Part shown: positions 1-15,358 of the stretch, one piece after another | Position numbering within the stretch: position 1 is the first letter of the stretch | How the letters are laid out: every line of letters starts with the position of its first letter | Origin: Siphonodentalium dalli | Taxonomy: Eukaryota > Mollusca > Scaphopoda > Gadilida > Siphonodentaliidae | Length of the DNA: 64,000 nt | Assembly: GCA_032622095.1 (NCBI GenBank) | Contig: CP136067.1 | Coordinates: 200,534,052-200,598,051, forward strand | Direction: 5' to 3' | The notes under the pieces: model-generated | What the model saw: only the letters and a program-made list of their open reading frames with translations | Databases searched by the model: none | Told to the model about the DNA's origin: nothing | Translations under genes and position numbers: made by a program

Positions 1-3000
1 ATGTGCTGGTGACGATGGTCATCTAATAAAGATCAGGACACGACAGATGCTGGATGATTTGGAGGTATTGCTCATGATATGGAACCATGTTGTATATAGC
101 ATTCAATACACGTTCACATGGATGACGGGAGGACGCGTAGGATGTGCTGCTGATGATGGCCACCTAATAACGATCAGGACACGACAGATGCTGGATGATT
201 TGAAGGGTTTGATCATGATATGGAACCATGTTGTAAATAGCATTCGATACACGTTCACATGGATGACGGGAGGACGAGCGGGATATCTGTAATGCTAACG
301 GTGCGCACATAACGATCAGGACACGACAGATGCTGGATGATTTGGAGGTATTACTCATGATATGGAACCATGTTGTATATAGCATTGAATACACGTTCAC
401 ATGGATGACCCGGGGAGGACGCGTAGGATGTGCTGCTGACGATGGCCATATAATAACGATCAGGACACGACAGATGCTGGATGATTTGGAGGTATTACTC
501 ACGATATGGAACCATGTTGTATATAGCATTCGATACACGGTCACATGGATGACGGGCAGGATGTGCTGGTGACGATGGTCATCTAATAAAGATCAGGACA
601 CGACAGATGCTGGATGATTTGGAGGTATTGCTCATGATATGGAACCATGTTGTATATAGCATTCAATACACGTTCACATGGATGACGGGAGGACGCGTAG
701 GATGTGCTGCTGATGATGGCCACCTAATAACGATCAGGACACGACAGATGCTGGATGATTTGAAGGGTTTGATCATGATATGGAACCATGTTGTAAATAG
801 CATTCGATACACGTTCACATGGATGACGGGAGGACGAGCGGGATATCTGTAATGCTAACGGTGCGCACATAACGATCAGGACACGACAGATGCTGGATGA
901 TTTGGAGGTATTACTCATGATATGGAACCATGTTGTATATAGCATTCAATACACGTTCACATGGATGACCAGGAGGACGCGCAGGATGTGCTGCTGACGA
1001 TGGTCATCTAATAACGATCAGGACACGACAGATGCTCGATGATTTGGAGGGTTTACTCATGATATGGAACCATGTTGTATATAGAATTCAATACACGTTC
1101 ACATGGATGACCGGGAGGACGCGCAGGATGTGCTGCTGATGATGGCCATCTAATAACGATCAGGACACGACAGATGCTGGATGATTTGAAGGGTTTGCTC
1201 ATGATATGGAACCATGTTGTATATAGCATTCGATACACGTTCACATGGATGACCGGGAGGTCGCGCAGGATGTGCTGCCGACTATGGTCATCTAATTACG
1301 ATCAGGACACGACAGATGCTGGATGATTTGGAGGTATTACTCATGATATGGAACCATGTTGTATATAGCATTTGAAACACGTTCACATGGATGACCGGGA
1401 GGACGAGCGGGATGTGCTGTTGACGATGGCCATTTAATAACGATCAGGACACGACAGATGCTGGATGATTTGAAGGGTTTGCTCATAATATGGAACCATG
1501 TTGTATATAGCATTCGATACATGTTCACATGGATGACGGGAGGATGTGCTGCTAACGGTGCGCACATAACGACCAGGACACGTCAGATGCTGGATGATTT
1601 GAAGGGTTTGCTCATGATATGGAACCATGTTGTATATAGCACTCAATACACGTTCACGTGGATGACAGGGAGGACGGGCAGGAAGTGCTGGTGACGATGG
1701 CCATCTAATAACGATCAGGACACGACAGATGCTCGATGATTTGGACAGTTTACTCATGATACGGAACCATGTTGTACATAGCATTCAATACACCTATAGA
1801 TCACATGGATGACCTGGAGGATGTGCTGCTGACGATGGTCATCTAATAACGATCAGGACACGACAGATGCTGGATGATTTGGAGGGTTTACTCATGATAT
1901 GGAACCATGTTGTATATAGAATTCAATACACGTTCACATGGATGACGGGAGGACGCGCAGGATGTGCTGCTGACGATGGCCATCTAATAACGATCAGGAC
2001 ACGACAGATGCTCGATGATTTGGAGGGTTAACTCATGATATGGAACCATGTTGTATATAGCATTCAATACACGTTCACATGGATGACGGGAGGACGCGTA
2101 GGATGTGCTGCTGATGATGGCCATCTAATAACGATCGGAACACGTAAGATGCTGGATGATTTAGAGGTATTGCTCATGATATGGAACCATGTTGTATATA
2201 GCATTCAATACACGTTCACATGGATGACCGGGAGGATGTGCATTTGGAGGTATTACTCATGATATGGAACCATGATGTATATAGCATTCGATACACGTTC
2301 CACATGGATGACCGGGAGGATGTGCTGCTGATGATGGTCATCTAATAACGATTAGGACACGTAAAATGCTGGATGATTTGGAGGTATTGCTCATGATATG
2401 GAACCATGATGTATATAGCATTCGATACACGTTCCACATGGATGACGGGAGGACACGCAGGATGTGCTGCTGACGATGGCCATCTAATAACGATCGGAAC
2501 ACGTAAGATGCTGGATGATTTGGAGGTATTAATCATGATATGGAACCATGTTGTATATAGCATTCAATACACGTTCACATGGATGACCGGGAGGATGTGC
2601 TGCTGATGATGGTCATCTAATAACGATTAGGACACGACAGATGCTGGATGATTTGAAGGGTTTGCTCATGATATGGAACCATGATGTATATATCATTCAA
2701 TACATCTATAGATCACATGGATGACCGGGAGGATGTGCTGCTGACGATGGCCACATAATAACGATCAGGACACGACAGATGCTGGATGATTTGGAGAGTT
2801 TACTCATGATATGGAACCATGTTGTATATAGAATTCAATACACGTTCACATGGAGGACGCGTATGATGTGCTGTTGAGGTTGGCCATGTAATAACGATCG
2901 GAACACGCAAGATGCTGGATGATTTGGAGGTATTTCTCATGATATGGAACCATGTTGTATATAGCATTCAATACACGTTCACATGGATGACCGGGAGGAC

Positions 3001-5143
3001 GCGTATGATGTGCTGCTGACGATGGCCATCTAATAACGATCAGAACACGTAAGATGCTGGATGATTTGAAGGGTTTACTCATGATATGGAACCATGTTGT
3101 AAATAGCATTCGATACACGTTTACATGGATGACCCGGGGAGGACGAGCAGGATGTGCTGATGACGATGGTCATCTAATAACGATCAGGACACGACAGATG
3201 CTGGATGATTTGGAGGTATTACTCATATGGAACCATGTTGTATATAGCATTCAATACAAGTTCACATGGATGACCCGGGGAGGACGCGTAGGATGTGCTG
3301 CTGACGATGGCCATCTAATAACGATTAGGACACGACAGATGCTGGATGATTTGGAGGTATTTCTCATGATATGGAACCATGTTGTATATAGCATTCAATA
3401 CACGTTCACATGGATGACCCGGGGAGGACGCGTAGGATGTGCTGCTGACGATGGCCATCTAATAACGATCAGGACACGACAGATGCTGGATGATTTGGAG
3501 GTATTACTCATGATATGGAACCATGTTGTATATAGCATTCAATACACGTTCACATGGATGACGTGGAGGACCAACAAGATGTGCTGCTGACGATGGTCAT
3601 CTAATAACGATCAGGACACGACAGATGCTGGATGATTTGGAGGTATTGCTCATGATATGGAACCATGTTGTATATAGCATTCGATACACGTTCACATGGA
3701 TGACAGGGAGGACGCGCGGGATGTGCTGCTGACGATGGTCATCTAATTACGATCAGGACACGACAGATGCTGGATGATTTGGAGGTATTACTCATGATAT
3801 GGAACCATGTTGTATATAGCATTCAATACACGTTCACATGGATGACCCGGGGAGGACGCGTAGGATGTGCTGCTGACGATGGCCATCTAATAACGATCAG
3901 GACACGACAGATGCTGGATGATTTGGAGGTATTGCTCATGATATGGAACCATGTTGTATATAGCATTCGATACACGTTCACATGGATGACAGGGAGGACG
4001 CGCGGGATGTGCTGCTGACGATGGTCATCTAATTACGATCAGGACACGACAGATGCTGGATGATTTGGAGGTATTACTCATGATATGGAACCATGTTGTA
4101 TATAGCATTCAATACACGTTCACATGGATGACCCGGGGAGGACGCGTAGGATGTGCTGCTGACGATGGCCATCTAATAACGATCAGGACACGACAGATGC
4201 TGGATGATTTGGAGGTATTGCTCATGATATGGAACCATGTTGTATATAGCATTCGATACACGTTCACATGGATGACAGGGAGGACGCGCGGGATGTGCTG
4301 CTGACGATGGTCATCTAATTACGATCAGGACACGACAGATGCTGGATGATTTGGAGGTATTACTCATGATATGGAACCATGTTGTATATAGCATTCAATA
4401 CACGTTCACATGGATGACCCGGGGAGGACGCGTAGGATGTGCTGCTGACGATGGCCACCTAATAACGATCGGAACACGTAAGATGCTGGATGATTTGGAG
4501 GTATTACTCATGATATGGAACCATGTTGTATATAGCATTCGATACACGTTCACATGGATGACCGGGAGGATGTGCTGCTGATGATGGTCATCTAATAATG
4601 ATAAGGACACGACAGATGCTCGATGATTTGAAGGGTTTGATCATGATATGGAACCATGTTGTAAATAGCATTTGATACACGTTCACACGGATGACAGGGA
4701 GGACGCGCGGGATGTGCTGCTGACGATGGTCATCTATTAACGATCAGGACACGACAGATGCTCGATGATTTGGAGGGTTTGCTCATGATATGGAACCATG
4801 TTGTATATAGCATTCGATACACGTTCACATGGATGACCGGGAGGACGCGTAGAATGTGCTGCTGACGATGGTCATCTATTAACGATCAGGACACGACAGA
4901 TGCTGGATGATTTGGAGGGTTTACTCATGATATGGAACCATGTTGTAAATAGCATTTGATACACGTTCACACGGATGACCCGGGGAGGACGCGTAGGATG
5001 TGCTGCTGATGATGGCCATCTAATAACGATCAAGACACGTCAGATGCTGGATGATTTGGAGGTATTACTCATGATATGGAACCATGTTGTATATAGCATT
5101 CAATACACGTTCACATTGATGACCCGGGGAGGACGAGCAGGAT
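1..5143. repeat. Satellite array, left block (137-144 bp monomers)
   Basis: Head-to-tail monomers, each carrying the near-invariant core ATATGGAACCATGTTGTATA followed by a CATTCAATACACGTTCACAT-type stretch. Full monomers with the CCCGGGGAGG insert are 144 bp, and shorter forms are about 137-142 bp. Higher-order order is visible: a 560-bp four-monomer unit (1-560 repeated from 561) and a 286-bp dimer repeated at about 3767, 4053 and 4339. Because 144 is divisible by three, short frames stay open across several monomers on both strands. I read these as shadows, because they begin and stop at arbitrary monomers and shift with monomer length. No centromeric protein box known to me is visible. Confidence 0.95.
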
Positions 5144-5545
5144 CCTTGGCAATGGCTTTTCGTCACTGACAAAGCAGCTGAGGAATCGACTCGAAAATCT
5201 GAAAAGAGGAAAGAGGAAAACCAGTCTCAAACGACAAATCTTAGGCGACAGCAATATGAAAAAAAGACCGATAAAAGACAGCTATGGATGCATTAATTGG
5301 CCGCCAGATAGTTATCCAGAGGATGAGGACTTGACCACCCAGGAAGAAAAGAGGGTTTGGTTGGAGAGGCAGTCGACTCTGGCTGTAAAAGATAGAGCTG
5401 ATACAGTTTCAGATTTGATGAAGGTGACATATGTTAGTCAGCGGCTATTCATAAACAATAAGGAACATTTTATAGCTGACGTGAAAATTAAATGGCCGCT
5501 GCTGTTTGAGTATGACTTTGTATTAGATCACATGCAGAACTTAAC
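5144..5545 (+). pseudogene. Captured coding fragment, SAMD3-like family
   Basis: This is non-satellite sequence inside the array with one uninterrupted reading frame of about 134 codons; the first ATG is at 5256, but the frame is open back to the boundary. The translation contains S-Y-G-C-I-N-W near the middle, then an acidic stretch, E-E-K-R-V-W-L-E-R, a D-L-M-K-V-T-Y segment, and a final W-P-L-L-F-E-Y...L-T-G. From memory this order matches the conserved block of the large 'sterile alpha motif domain-containing protein 3-like' family of fish and invertebrates. The left edge reads GAGCAG then GATCC, so the satellite happens to supply an AG at the boundary. The right edge falls on ACAGGACACG, which also occurs in the satellite monomer, so microhomology may have mediated the junction. 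There is no start context, promoter or neighbouring exon, so it is most likely an exon-sized fragment and not a working gene. Confidence 0.6.
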
Positions 5546-8500
5546 AGGACACGACAGATGCTGGATGATTTTGAGGTATTACTCATGATATGGAACCATG
5601 TTGTATGTAGCATTCAATACACGTTCACATGGATGACCCGGGGAGGACGCGTAGGATGTGCTGCTGACGATGGTCATCTAATAACGATCAGGACACGTAA
5701 GATGCTGGATGATTTGAAGGTATTACTCATGATATGGAACCATGTTGTGTATAGCATTCAATACACGTTCACATGGATGTCTCAGGAGGACGAGCAGGAT
5801 GTGCTGCTGACGATGGTCACCTAATAACGATCAGAACACGTAAGATGCTGGATGATTTGAAGGTATTACTCATGATATGGAACCATGTTGTATATAGCAT
5901 TCGATACACGTTCACATGGATGACCGGGAGGTCGCGCAGGATGTGCTGCCGACTATGGTCATCTAATTACGATCAGGACACGACAGATGCTGGATGATTT
6001 GGAGGTATTACTCATGATATGGAACCATGTTGTATATAGCATTCAATACATGTTCACATGGATGACCGGGAGGACGCGTAGAATGTGCTGATGACGATGG
6101 CCATCTAATAACGATCAGGACACGACAGATGCTGGATGATTTGGAGGTATTACTCATGATATGGAACCATGTTGTATATAGCATTCAATACACGTTCACA
6201 TGGATGACCGGGAGGATGTGCATTTGGAGGTATTACTCATGATATGGAACCATGTTGTAAATAGCATTCAATACACGTTCACACGGATGACCCGGGGGGA
6301 CGCGTAGGATGTGCTGCTGACGATGGCCATCTAATTACGATCAGGACACGACAGATGCTGGATGATTTGGAGGTATTACTCATGATATGGAACCATGTTG
6401 TAAATAGCATTTGATACACGTTCACACGGATGACCCGGGGAGGACGCGTAGGATGTGCTGCTGACGATGGCCATCTAATTACGATCAGGACACGACAGAT
6501 GCTGGATGATTTGGAGGTATTACTCATGATATGGAACCATGTTGTATATAGCATTGAATACACGTTCACATGGATGACCCGGGGAGGACGCGTAGGATGT
6601 GCTGCTGACGATGGCCATATAATAACGATCAGGACACGACAGATGCTGGATGATTTGGAGGTATTACTCACGATATGGAACCATGTTGTATATAGCATTC
6701 GATACACGGTCACATGGATGACGGGCAGGATGTGCTGGTGACGATGGTCATCTAATAAAGATCAGGACACGACAGATGCTGGATGATTTGGAGGTATTGC
6801 TCATGATATGGAACCATGTTGTATATAGCATTCAATACACGTTCACATGGATGACGGGAGGACGCGTAGGATGTGCTGCTGATGATGGCCACCTAATAAC
6901 GATCAGGACACGACAGATGCTGGATGATTTGAAGGGTTTGATCATGATATGGAACCATGTTGTAAATAGCATTCGATACACGTTCACATGGATGACGGGA
7001 GGACGAGCGGGATATCTGTAATGCTAACGGTGCGCACATAACGATCAGGACACGACAGATGCTGGATGATTTGGAGGTATTACTCATGATATGGAACCAT
7101 GTTGTATATAGCATTGAATACACGTTCACATGGATGACCCGGGGAGGACGCGTAGGATGTGCTGCTGACGATGGCCATATAATAACGATCAGGACACGAC
7201 AGATGCTGGATGATTTGGAGGTATTACTCACGATATGGAACCATGTTGTATATAGCATTCGATACACGGTCACATGGATGACGGGCAGGTTGTGCTGGTG
7301 ACGATGGTCATCTAATAAAGATCAGGACACGACAGATGCTGGATGATTTGGAGGTATTGCTCATGATATGGAACCATGTTGTATATAGCATTCAATACAC
7401 GTTCACATGGATGACGGGAGGACGCGTAGGATGTGCTGCTGATGATGGCCACCTAATAACGATCAGAACACGTAAGATGCTGGATGATTTGAAGGTATTA
7501 CTCATGATATGGAACCATGTTGTATATAGCATTCGATACACGTTCACATGGATGACCGGGAGGTCGCGCAGGATGTGCTGCCGACTATGGTCATCTAATT
7601 ACGATCAGGACACGACAGATGCTGGATGATTTGGAGGTATTACTCATGATATGGAACCATGTTGTATATAGCATTCAATACATGTTCACATGGATGACCG
7701 GGAGGACGCGTAGAATGTGCTGATGACGATGGCCATCTAATAACGATCAGGACACGACAGATGCTGGATGATTTGGAGGTATTACTCATGATATGGAACC
7801 ATGTTGTATATAGCATTCAATACACGTTCACATGGATGACCGGGAGGATGTGCATTTGGAGGTATTACTCATGATATGGAACCATGTTGTAAATAGCATT
7901 CAATACACGTTCACACGGATGACCCGGGGGGACGCGTAGGATGTGCTGCTGACGATGGCCATCTAATTACGATCAGGACACGACAGATGCTGGATGATTT
8001 GGAGGTATTACTCATGATATGGAACCATGTTGTAAATAGCATTTGATACACGTTCACACGGATGACCCGGGGAGGACGCGTAGGATGTGCTGCTGACGAT
8101 GGCCATCTAATTACGATCAGGACACGACAGATGCTGGATGATTTGGAGGTATTACTCATGATATGGAACCATGTTGTATATAGCATTGAATACACGTTCA
8201 CATGGATGACCCGGGGAGGACGCGTAGGATGTGCTGCTGACGATGGCCATATAATAACGATCAGGACACGACAGATGCTGGATGATTTGGAGGTATTACT
8301 CACGATATGGAACCATGTTGTATATAGCATTCGATACACGGTCACATGGATGACGGGCAGGATGTGCTGGTGACGATGGTCATCTAATAAAGATCAGGAC
8401 ACGACAGATGCTGGATGATTTGGAGGTATTGCTCATGATATGGAACCATGTTGTATATAGCATTCAATACACGTTCACATGGATGACGGGAGGACGCGTA

Positions 8501-11500
8501 GGATGTGCTGCTGATGATGGCCACCTAATAACGATCAGGACACGACAGATGCTGGATGATTTGAAGGGTTTGATCATGATATGGAACCATGTTGTAAATA
8601 GCATTCGATACACGTTCACATGGATGACGGGAGGACGAGCGGGATATCTGTAATGCTAACGGTGCGCACATAACGATCAGGACACGACAGATGCTGGATG
8701 ATTTGGAGGTATTACTCATGATATGGAACCATGTTGTATATAGCATTGAATACACGTTCACATGGATGACCCGGGGAGGACGCGTAGGATGTGCTGCTGA
8801 CGATGGCCATATAATAACGATCAGGACACGACAGATGCTGGATGATTTGGAGGTATTACTCACGATATGGAACCATGTTGTATATAGCATTCGATACACG
8901 GTCACATGGATGACGGGCAGGATGTGCTGGTGACGATGGTCATCTAATAAAGATCAGGACACGACAGATGCTGGATGATTTGGAGGTATTGCTCATGATA
9001 TGGAACCATGTTGTATATAGCATTCAATACACGTTCACATGGATGACGGGAGGACGCGTAGGATGTGCTGCTGATGATGGCCACCTAATAACGATCAGGA
9101 CACGACAGATGCTGGATGATTTGAAGGGTTTGATCATGATATGGAACCATGTTGTAAATAGCATTCGATACACGTTCACATGGATGACGGGAGGACGAGC
9201 GGGATATCTGTAATGCTAACGGTGCGCACATAACGATCAGGACACGACAGATGCTGGATGATTTGGAGGTATTACTCATGATATGGAACCATGTTGTATA
9301 TAGCATTCAATACACGTTCACATGGATGACCAGGAGGACGCGCAGGATGTGCTGCTGACGATGGTCATCTAATAACGATCAGGACACGACAGATGCTCGA
9401 TGATTTGGAGGGTTTACTCATGATATGGAACCATGTTGTATATAGAATTCAATACACGTTCACATGGATGACCGGGAGGACGCGCAGGATGTGCTGCTGA
9501 CGATGGCCATCTAATAACGATCAGGACACGACAGATGCTGGATGATTTGAAGGGTTTGCTCATGATATGGAACCATGTTGTATATAGCATTCGATACACG
9601 TTCACATGGATGACCGGGAGGTCGCGCAGGATGTGCTGCCGACTATGGTCATCTAATTACGATCAGGACACGACAGATGCTGGATGATTTGGAGGTATTA
9701 CTCATGATATGGAACCATGTTGTATATAGCATTTGAAACACGTTCACATGGATGACCGGGAGGACGAGCGGGATGTGCTGTTGACGATGGCCATTTAATA
9801 ACGATCAGGACACGACAGATGCTGGATGATTTGAAGGGTTTGCTCATAATATGGAACCATGTTGTATATAGCATTCGATACATGTTCACATGGATGACGG
9901 GAGGATGTGCTGCTAACGGTGCGCACATAACGACCAGGACACGTCAGATGCTGGATGATTTGAAGGGTTTGCTCATGATATGGAACCATGTTGTATATAG
10001 CACTCAATACACGTTCACGTGGATGACAGGGAGGACGGGCAGGAAGTGCTGGTGACGATGGCCATCTAATAACGATCAGGACACGACAGATGCTCGATGA
10101 TTTGGACAGTTTACTCATGATACGGAACCATGTTGTACATAGCATTCAATACACCTATAGATCACATGGATGACCTGGAGGATGTGCTGCTGACGATGGT
10201 CATCTAATAACGATCAGGACACGACAGATGCTGGATGATTTGGAGGGTTTACTCATGATATGGAACCATGTTGTATATAGAATTCAATACATGTTCTCAT
10301 GGATGACCCGGGGAGGACGCGCAGGATGTGCTGCTGACGATGGCCATCTAATAACGATCAGGACACGACAGATGCTCGATGATTTGGAGGGTTAACTCAT
10401 GATATGGAACCATGTTGTATATAGCATTCAATACACGTTCACATGGATGACGGGAGGACGCGTAGGATGTGCTGCTGATGATGGCCATCTAATAACGATC
10501 GGAACACGTAAGATGCTGGATGATTTAGAGGTATTGCTCATGATATGGAACCATGTTGTATATAGCATTCAATACACGTTCACATGGATGACCGGGAGGA
10601 TGTGCATTTGGAGGTATTACTCATGATATGGAACCATGATGTATATAGCATTCGATACACGTTCCACATGGATGACCGGGAGGATGTGCTGCTGATGATG
10701 GTCATCTAATAACGATTAGGACACGTAAAATGCTGGATGATTTGGAGGTATTGCTCATGATATGGAACCATGATGTATATAGCATTCGATACACGTTCCA
10801 CATGGATGACCCGGGGAGGACACGCAGGATGTGCTGCTGACGATGGCCATCTAATAACGATCGGAACACGTAAGATGCTGGATGATTTGGAGGTATTAAT
10901 CATGATATGGAACCATGTTGTATATAGCATTCAATACACGTTCACATGGATGACCGGGAGGATGTGCTGCTGATGATGGTCATCTAATAACGATTAGGAC
11001 ACGACAGATGCTGGATGATTTGAAGGGTTTGCTCATGATATGGAACCATGATGTATATATCATTCAATACATCTATAGATCACATGGATGACCGGGAGGA
11101 TGTGCTGCTGACGATGGCCACATAATAACGATCAGGACACGACAGATGCTGGATGATTTGGAGAGTTTACTCATGATATGGAACCATGTTGTATATAGAA
11201 TTCAATACACGTTCACATGGAGGACGCGTATGATGTGCTGTTGAGGTTGGCCATGTAATAACGATCGGAACACGCAAGATGCTGGATGATTTGGAGGTAT
11301 TTCTCATGATATGGAACCATGTTGTATATAGCATTCAATACACGTTCACATGGATGACCGGGAGGATGTGCTGCTGACGATGGCCATCTAATAACGATCA
11401 GGACACGACAGATGCTGGATGATTTGGAGGTATTGCTCATGATATGGAACCATGTTGTATATAGCATTCAATACACGTTCACATGGATGACCGGGAGGAT

Positions 11501-14500
11501 GTGCTGCTGACGATGGCCATCTAATAACGATCAGGACACGACGATGCTGACGATGGTCATCTAATAACGATCAGAACACGTAAGATGCTGGATGATTTGA
11601 AGGGTTTACTCATGGCTGATAGCATTCAATACACGTTCACATGGATGACCCGGGGAGGACGCGTAGGATGTGCTGCTGACGATGGCCATCTAATTACGAT
11701 CAGGACACGACAGATGCTGGATGATTTGGAGGTATTGCTCATGATATGGAACCATGTTGTATATAGCATTCGATACACGTTCACATGGATGACAGGGAGG
11801 ACGCGCGGGATGTGCTGCTGACGATGGTCATCTAATTACGATCAGGACACGACAGATGCTGGATGATTTGGAGGTATTACTCATGATATGGAACCATGTT
11901 GTATATAGCATTCAATACACGTTCACATGGATGACCCGGGGAGGACGCGTAGGATGTGCTGCTGACGATGGCCACCTAATAACGATCGGAACACGTAAGA
12001 TGCTGGATGATTTGGAGGTATTACTCATGATATGGAACCATGTTGTATATAGCATTCGATACACGTTCACATGGATGACCGGGAGGATGTGCTGCTGATG
12101 ATGGTCATCTAATAATGATAAGGACACGACAGATGCTCGATGATTTGAAGGGTTTGATCATGATATGGAACCATGTTGTAAATAGCATTTGATACACGTT
12201 CACATGGATGACCGGGAGGACGCGCAGGATGTGCTGCTGACGATGGCCATCTAATAACGATCAGGACACGACAGATGCTGGATGATTTGAAGGGTTTGCT
12301 CATGATATGGAACCATGTTGTATATAGCATTCGATACACGTTCACACGGATGACCCGGGGAGGACGCGTAGGATGTGCTGCTGACGATGGTCATCTAATT
12401 ACGATCAGGACACGACAGATGCTGGATGATTTGGAGGTATTACTCATGATATGGAACCATGTTGTATATAGCATTTGAAACACGTTCACATGGATGACCG
12501 GGAGGACGAGCGGGATGTGCTGTTGACGATGGCCATTTAATAACGATCAGGACACGACAGATGCTGGATGATTTGAAGGGTTTGCTCATAATATGGAACC
12601 ATGTTGTATATAGCATTCGATACATGTTCACATGGATGACGGGAGGATGTGCTGCTAACGGTGCGCACATAACGACCAGGACACGTCAGATGCTGGATGA
12701 TTTGAAGGGTTTGCTCATGATATGGAACCATGTTGTATATAGCACTCAATACACGTTCACGTGGATGACAGGGAGGACGGGCAGGAAGTGCTGGTGACGA
12801 TGGCCATCTAATAACGATCAGGACACGACAGATGCTCGATGATTTGGACAGTTTACTCATGATACGGAACCATGTTGTACATAGCATTCAATACACCTAT
12901 AGATCACATGGATGACCTGGAGGATGTGCTGCTGACGATGGTCATCTAATAACGATCAGGACACGACAGATGCTGGATGATTTGGAGGGTTTACTCATGA
13001 TATGGAACCATGTTGTATATAGAATTCAATACACGTTCACATGGATGACGGGAGGACGCGCAGGATGTGCTGCTGACGATGGCCATCTAATAACGATCAG
13101 GACACGACAGATGCTCGATGATTTAGAGGTATTTCTCATGATATGGAACCATGTTGTATATAGCATTCAATACACGTTCACATGGATGACCGGGAGGATG
13201 TGCATTTGGAGGTATTACTCATGATATGGAACCATGATGTATATAGCATTCGATACACGTTCCACATGGATGACCGGGAGGATGTGCTGCTGATGATGGT
13301 CATCTAATAACGATTAGGACACGTAAAATGCTGGATGATTTGGAGGTATTGCTCATGATATGGAACCATGATGTATATAGCATTCGATACACGTTCCACA
13401 TGGATGACCCGGGGAGGACACGCAGGATGTGCTGCTGACGATGGCCATCTAATAACGATCGGAACACGTAAGATGCTGGATGATTTGGAGGTATTAATCA
13501 TGATATGGAACCATGTTGTATATAGCATTCAATACACGTTCACATGGATGACCGGGAGGATGTGCTGCTGATGATGGTCATCTAATAACGATTAGGACAC
13601 GACAGATGCTGGATGATTTGAAGGGTTTGCTCATGATATGGAACCATGATGTATATATCATTCAATACATCTATAGATCACATGGATGACCGGGAGGATG
13701 TGCTGCTGACGATGGCCACATAATAACGATCAGGACACGACAGATGCTGGATGATTTGGAGAGTTTACTCATGATATGGAACCATGTTGTATATAGAATT
13801 CAATACACGTTCACATGGAGGACGCGTATGATGTGCTGTTGAGGTTGGCCATGTAATAACGATCGGAACACGCAAGATGCTGGATGATTTGGAGGTATTT
13901 CTCATGATATGGAACCATGTTGTAAATAGCATTCGATACACGTTTACATGGATGACCCGGGGAGGACGAGCAGGATGTGCTGATGACGATGGTCATCTAA
14001 TAACGATCAGGACACGACAGATGCTGGATGATTTGGAGGTATTACTCATATGGAACCATGTTGTATATAGCATTCAATACAAGTTCACATGGATGACCCG
14101 GGGAGGACGCGCGGGATGTGCTGCTGACGATGGTCATCTAATTACGATCAGGACACGACAGATGCTGGATGATTTGGAGGTATTACTCATGATATGGAAC
14201 CATGTTGTATATAGCATTCAATACACGTTCACATGGATGACGGGAGGACGAGTGGGATATCTGTAATGCTAACGGTGCGCACATAACGATCAGGACACGA
14301 CAGATGCTCGATGATTTAGAGGTATTGCTCATGATATGGAACCATGTTGTATATAGCATTCAATACAAGTTCACATGTATGACCCGGGGAGGACGCGTAG
14401 GATGTGCTGCTGACGATGGCCATCTAATAACGATCACGACACGACAGATGCTGGATGATTTGAAGGGTTTGCTCATGATATGGAACCATGTTGCATATAG

Positions 14501-14654
14501 CATTCAATACACGTTCACGTGGACGACGGGTGGACGCACGGGATGTGCTGCTGACGATGGCCATCTAATTACGATCAGGACACGACAGATGCTGGATGAT
14601 TTGGAGGGCTTACTCATTATATGGAACCATGTTGCATATAGCATTCAATACACG
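5546..14654. repeat. Satellite array, right block with nested duplications
   Basis: This is the same monomer family as the left block. A 1632-bp unit is tandem here (for example 6279-6713 against 7911-8345, and 6776 against 8408). Most of 1-3100 recurs about 8361-8367 bp downstream (607 at 8968, 1053 at 9414, 2846 at 11213). Part of that copy recurs again 2742 then 2598 bp further on (9698 at 12440, 10706 at 13304, 11213 at 13811). The small drift in offset marks indels of one monomer part. The array ends abruptly at about 14654 within a monomer. Confidence 0.95.
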
Positions 14655-15200
14655 AAGTGAATGATGGCCTTCAGATAAATAAAGGTTGTTATATGCCTTT
14701 AAATATTATGGCCTAATATTCAAACACCCTGTCTTTATTATAACATATAAAAAAAACGAATATAGATGACTATTTTGACAGGTTGTTTGCTATAAGCTGG
14801 CACAGGATGGTTGCAACTGACGTGTCTTAAAGGTGTACTAAACCGTGCTTATGATTGGTCAGTTAAGTCCTGATGCCTTTTTGTATATATGTTCAGTCAG
14901 AGTTTTAGTTCAGCAGTCTACTGTTTCTCTCGAAACTAACAACACCTCAAATTTAACTAGGTGCTGTTCCACTGGCTCGGTGAAATCCAAATTTAACTAG
15001 GTGCTGTTCCACTGGCTCGGTGAAATCCGAAGTAAACACTTACAAAGTATTTCTCTGAAATAAAATATCTACAATGGCTCGACTACTCTTGTGAGACGAT
15101 ACGGCCATCGTCCAAGTTCCATCTACACAATGCAAGAAGTTCTACTACTACTGGTTGATTGGTGCGCGTGATACGGATTCACCTAGAGAAATATTGGTAA
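14655..15200 (+). repeat. Dispersed element fragment with 40-bp tandem duplication
   Basis: The part from about 14763 to 14870 (starting ATAGATGACTATTTTGACAG) is related to 31485-31600, and 14960-15150 is related to 32085-32225, so this belongs to a dispersed family. A 40-bp unit is duplicated at 14949-15028. A clean 5' splice site (GTAAGT) sits at about 15199, which suggests the element was once transcribed from this strand. No coding frame is recognised. Confidence 0.6.
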
Positions 15201-15358
15201 GTACGTATTCTTGTCTATGTCACATCCTTTTGGTAGTTTTAATAACCCACCAGCAATAAACACTATTGGAACGGGACTGATATTTTGGACTACTGGTTTA
15301 CTTAGAACGTGTTATTTTTCTTCAATCCCTGCAAGTATCTACATGAGCTATTTGCCGG

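Noticed and set aside
47-14660. Dozens of 60-180-codon open frames on both strands in the satellite
   Set aside because: They are the same monomer read repeatedly; frames start and stop with monomer length changes and lack promoters or splice signals.
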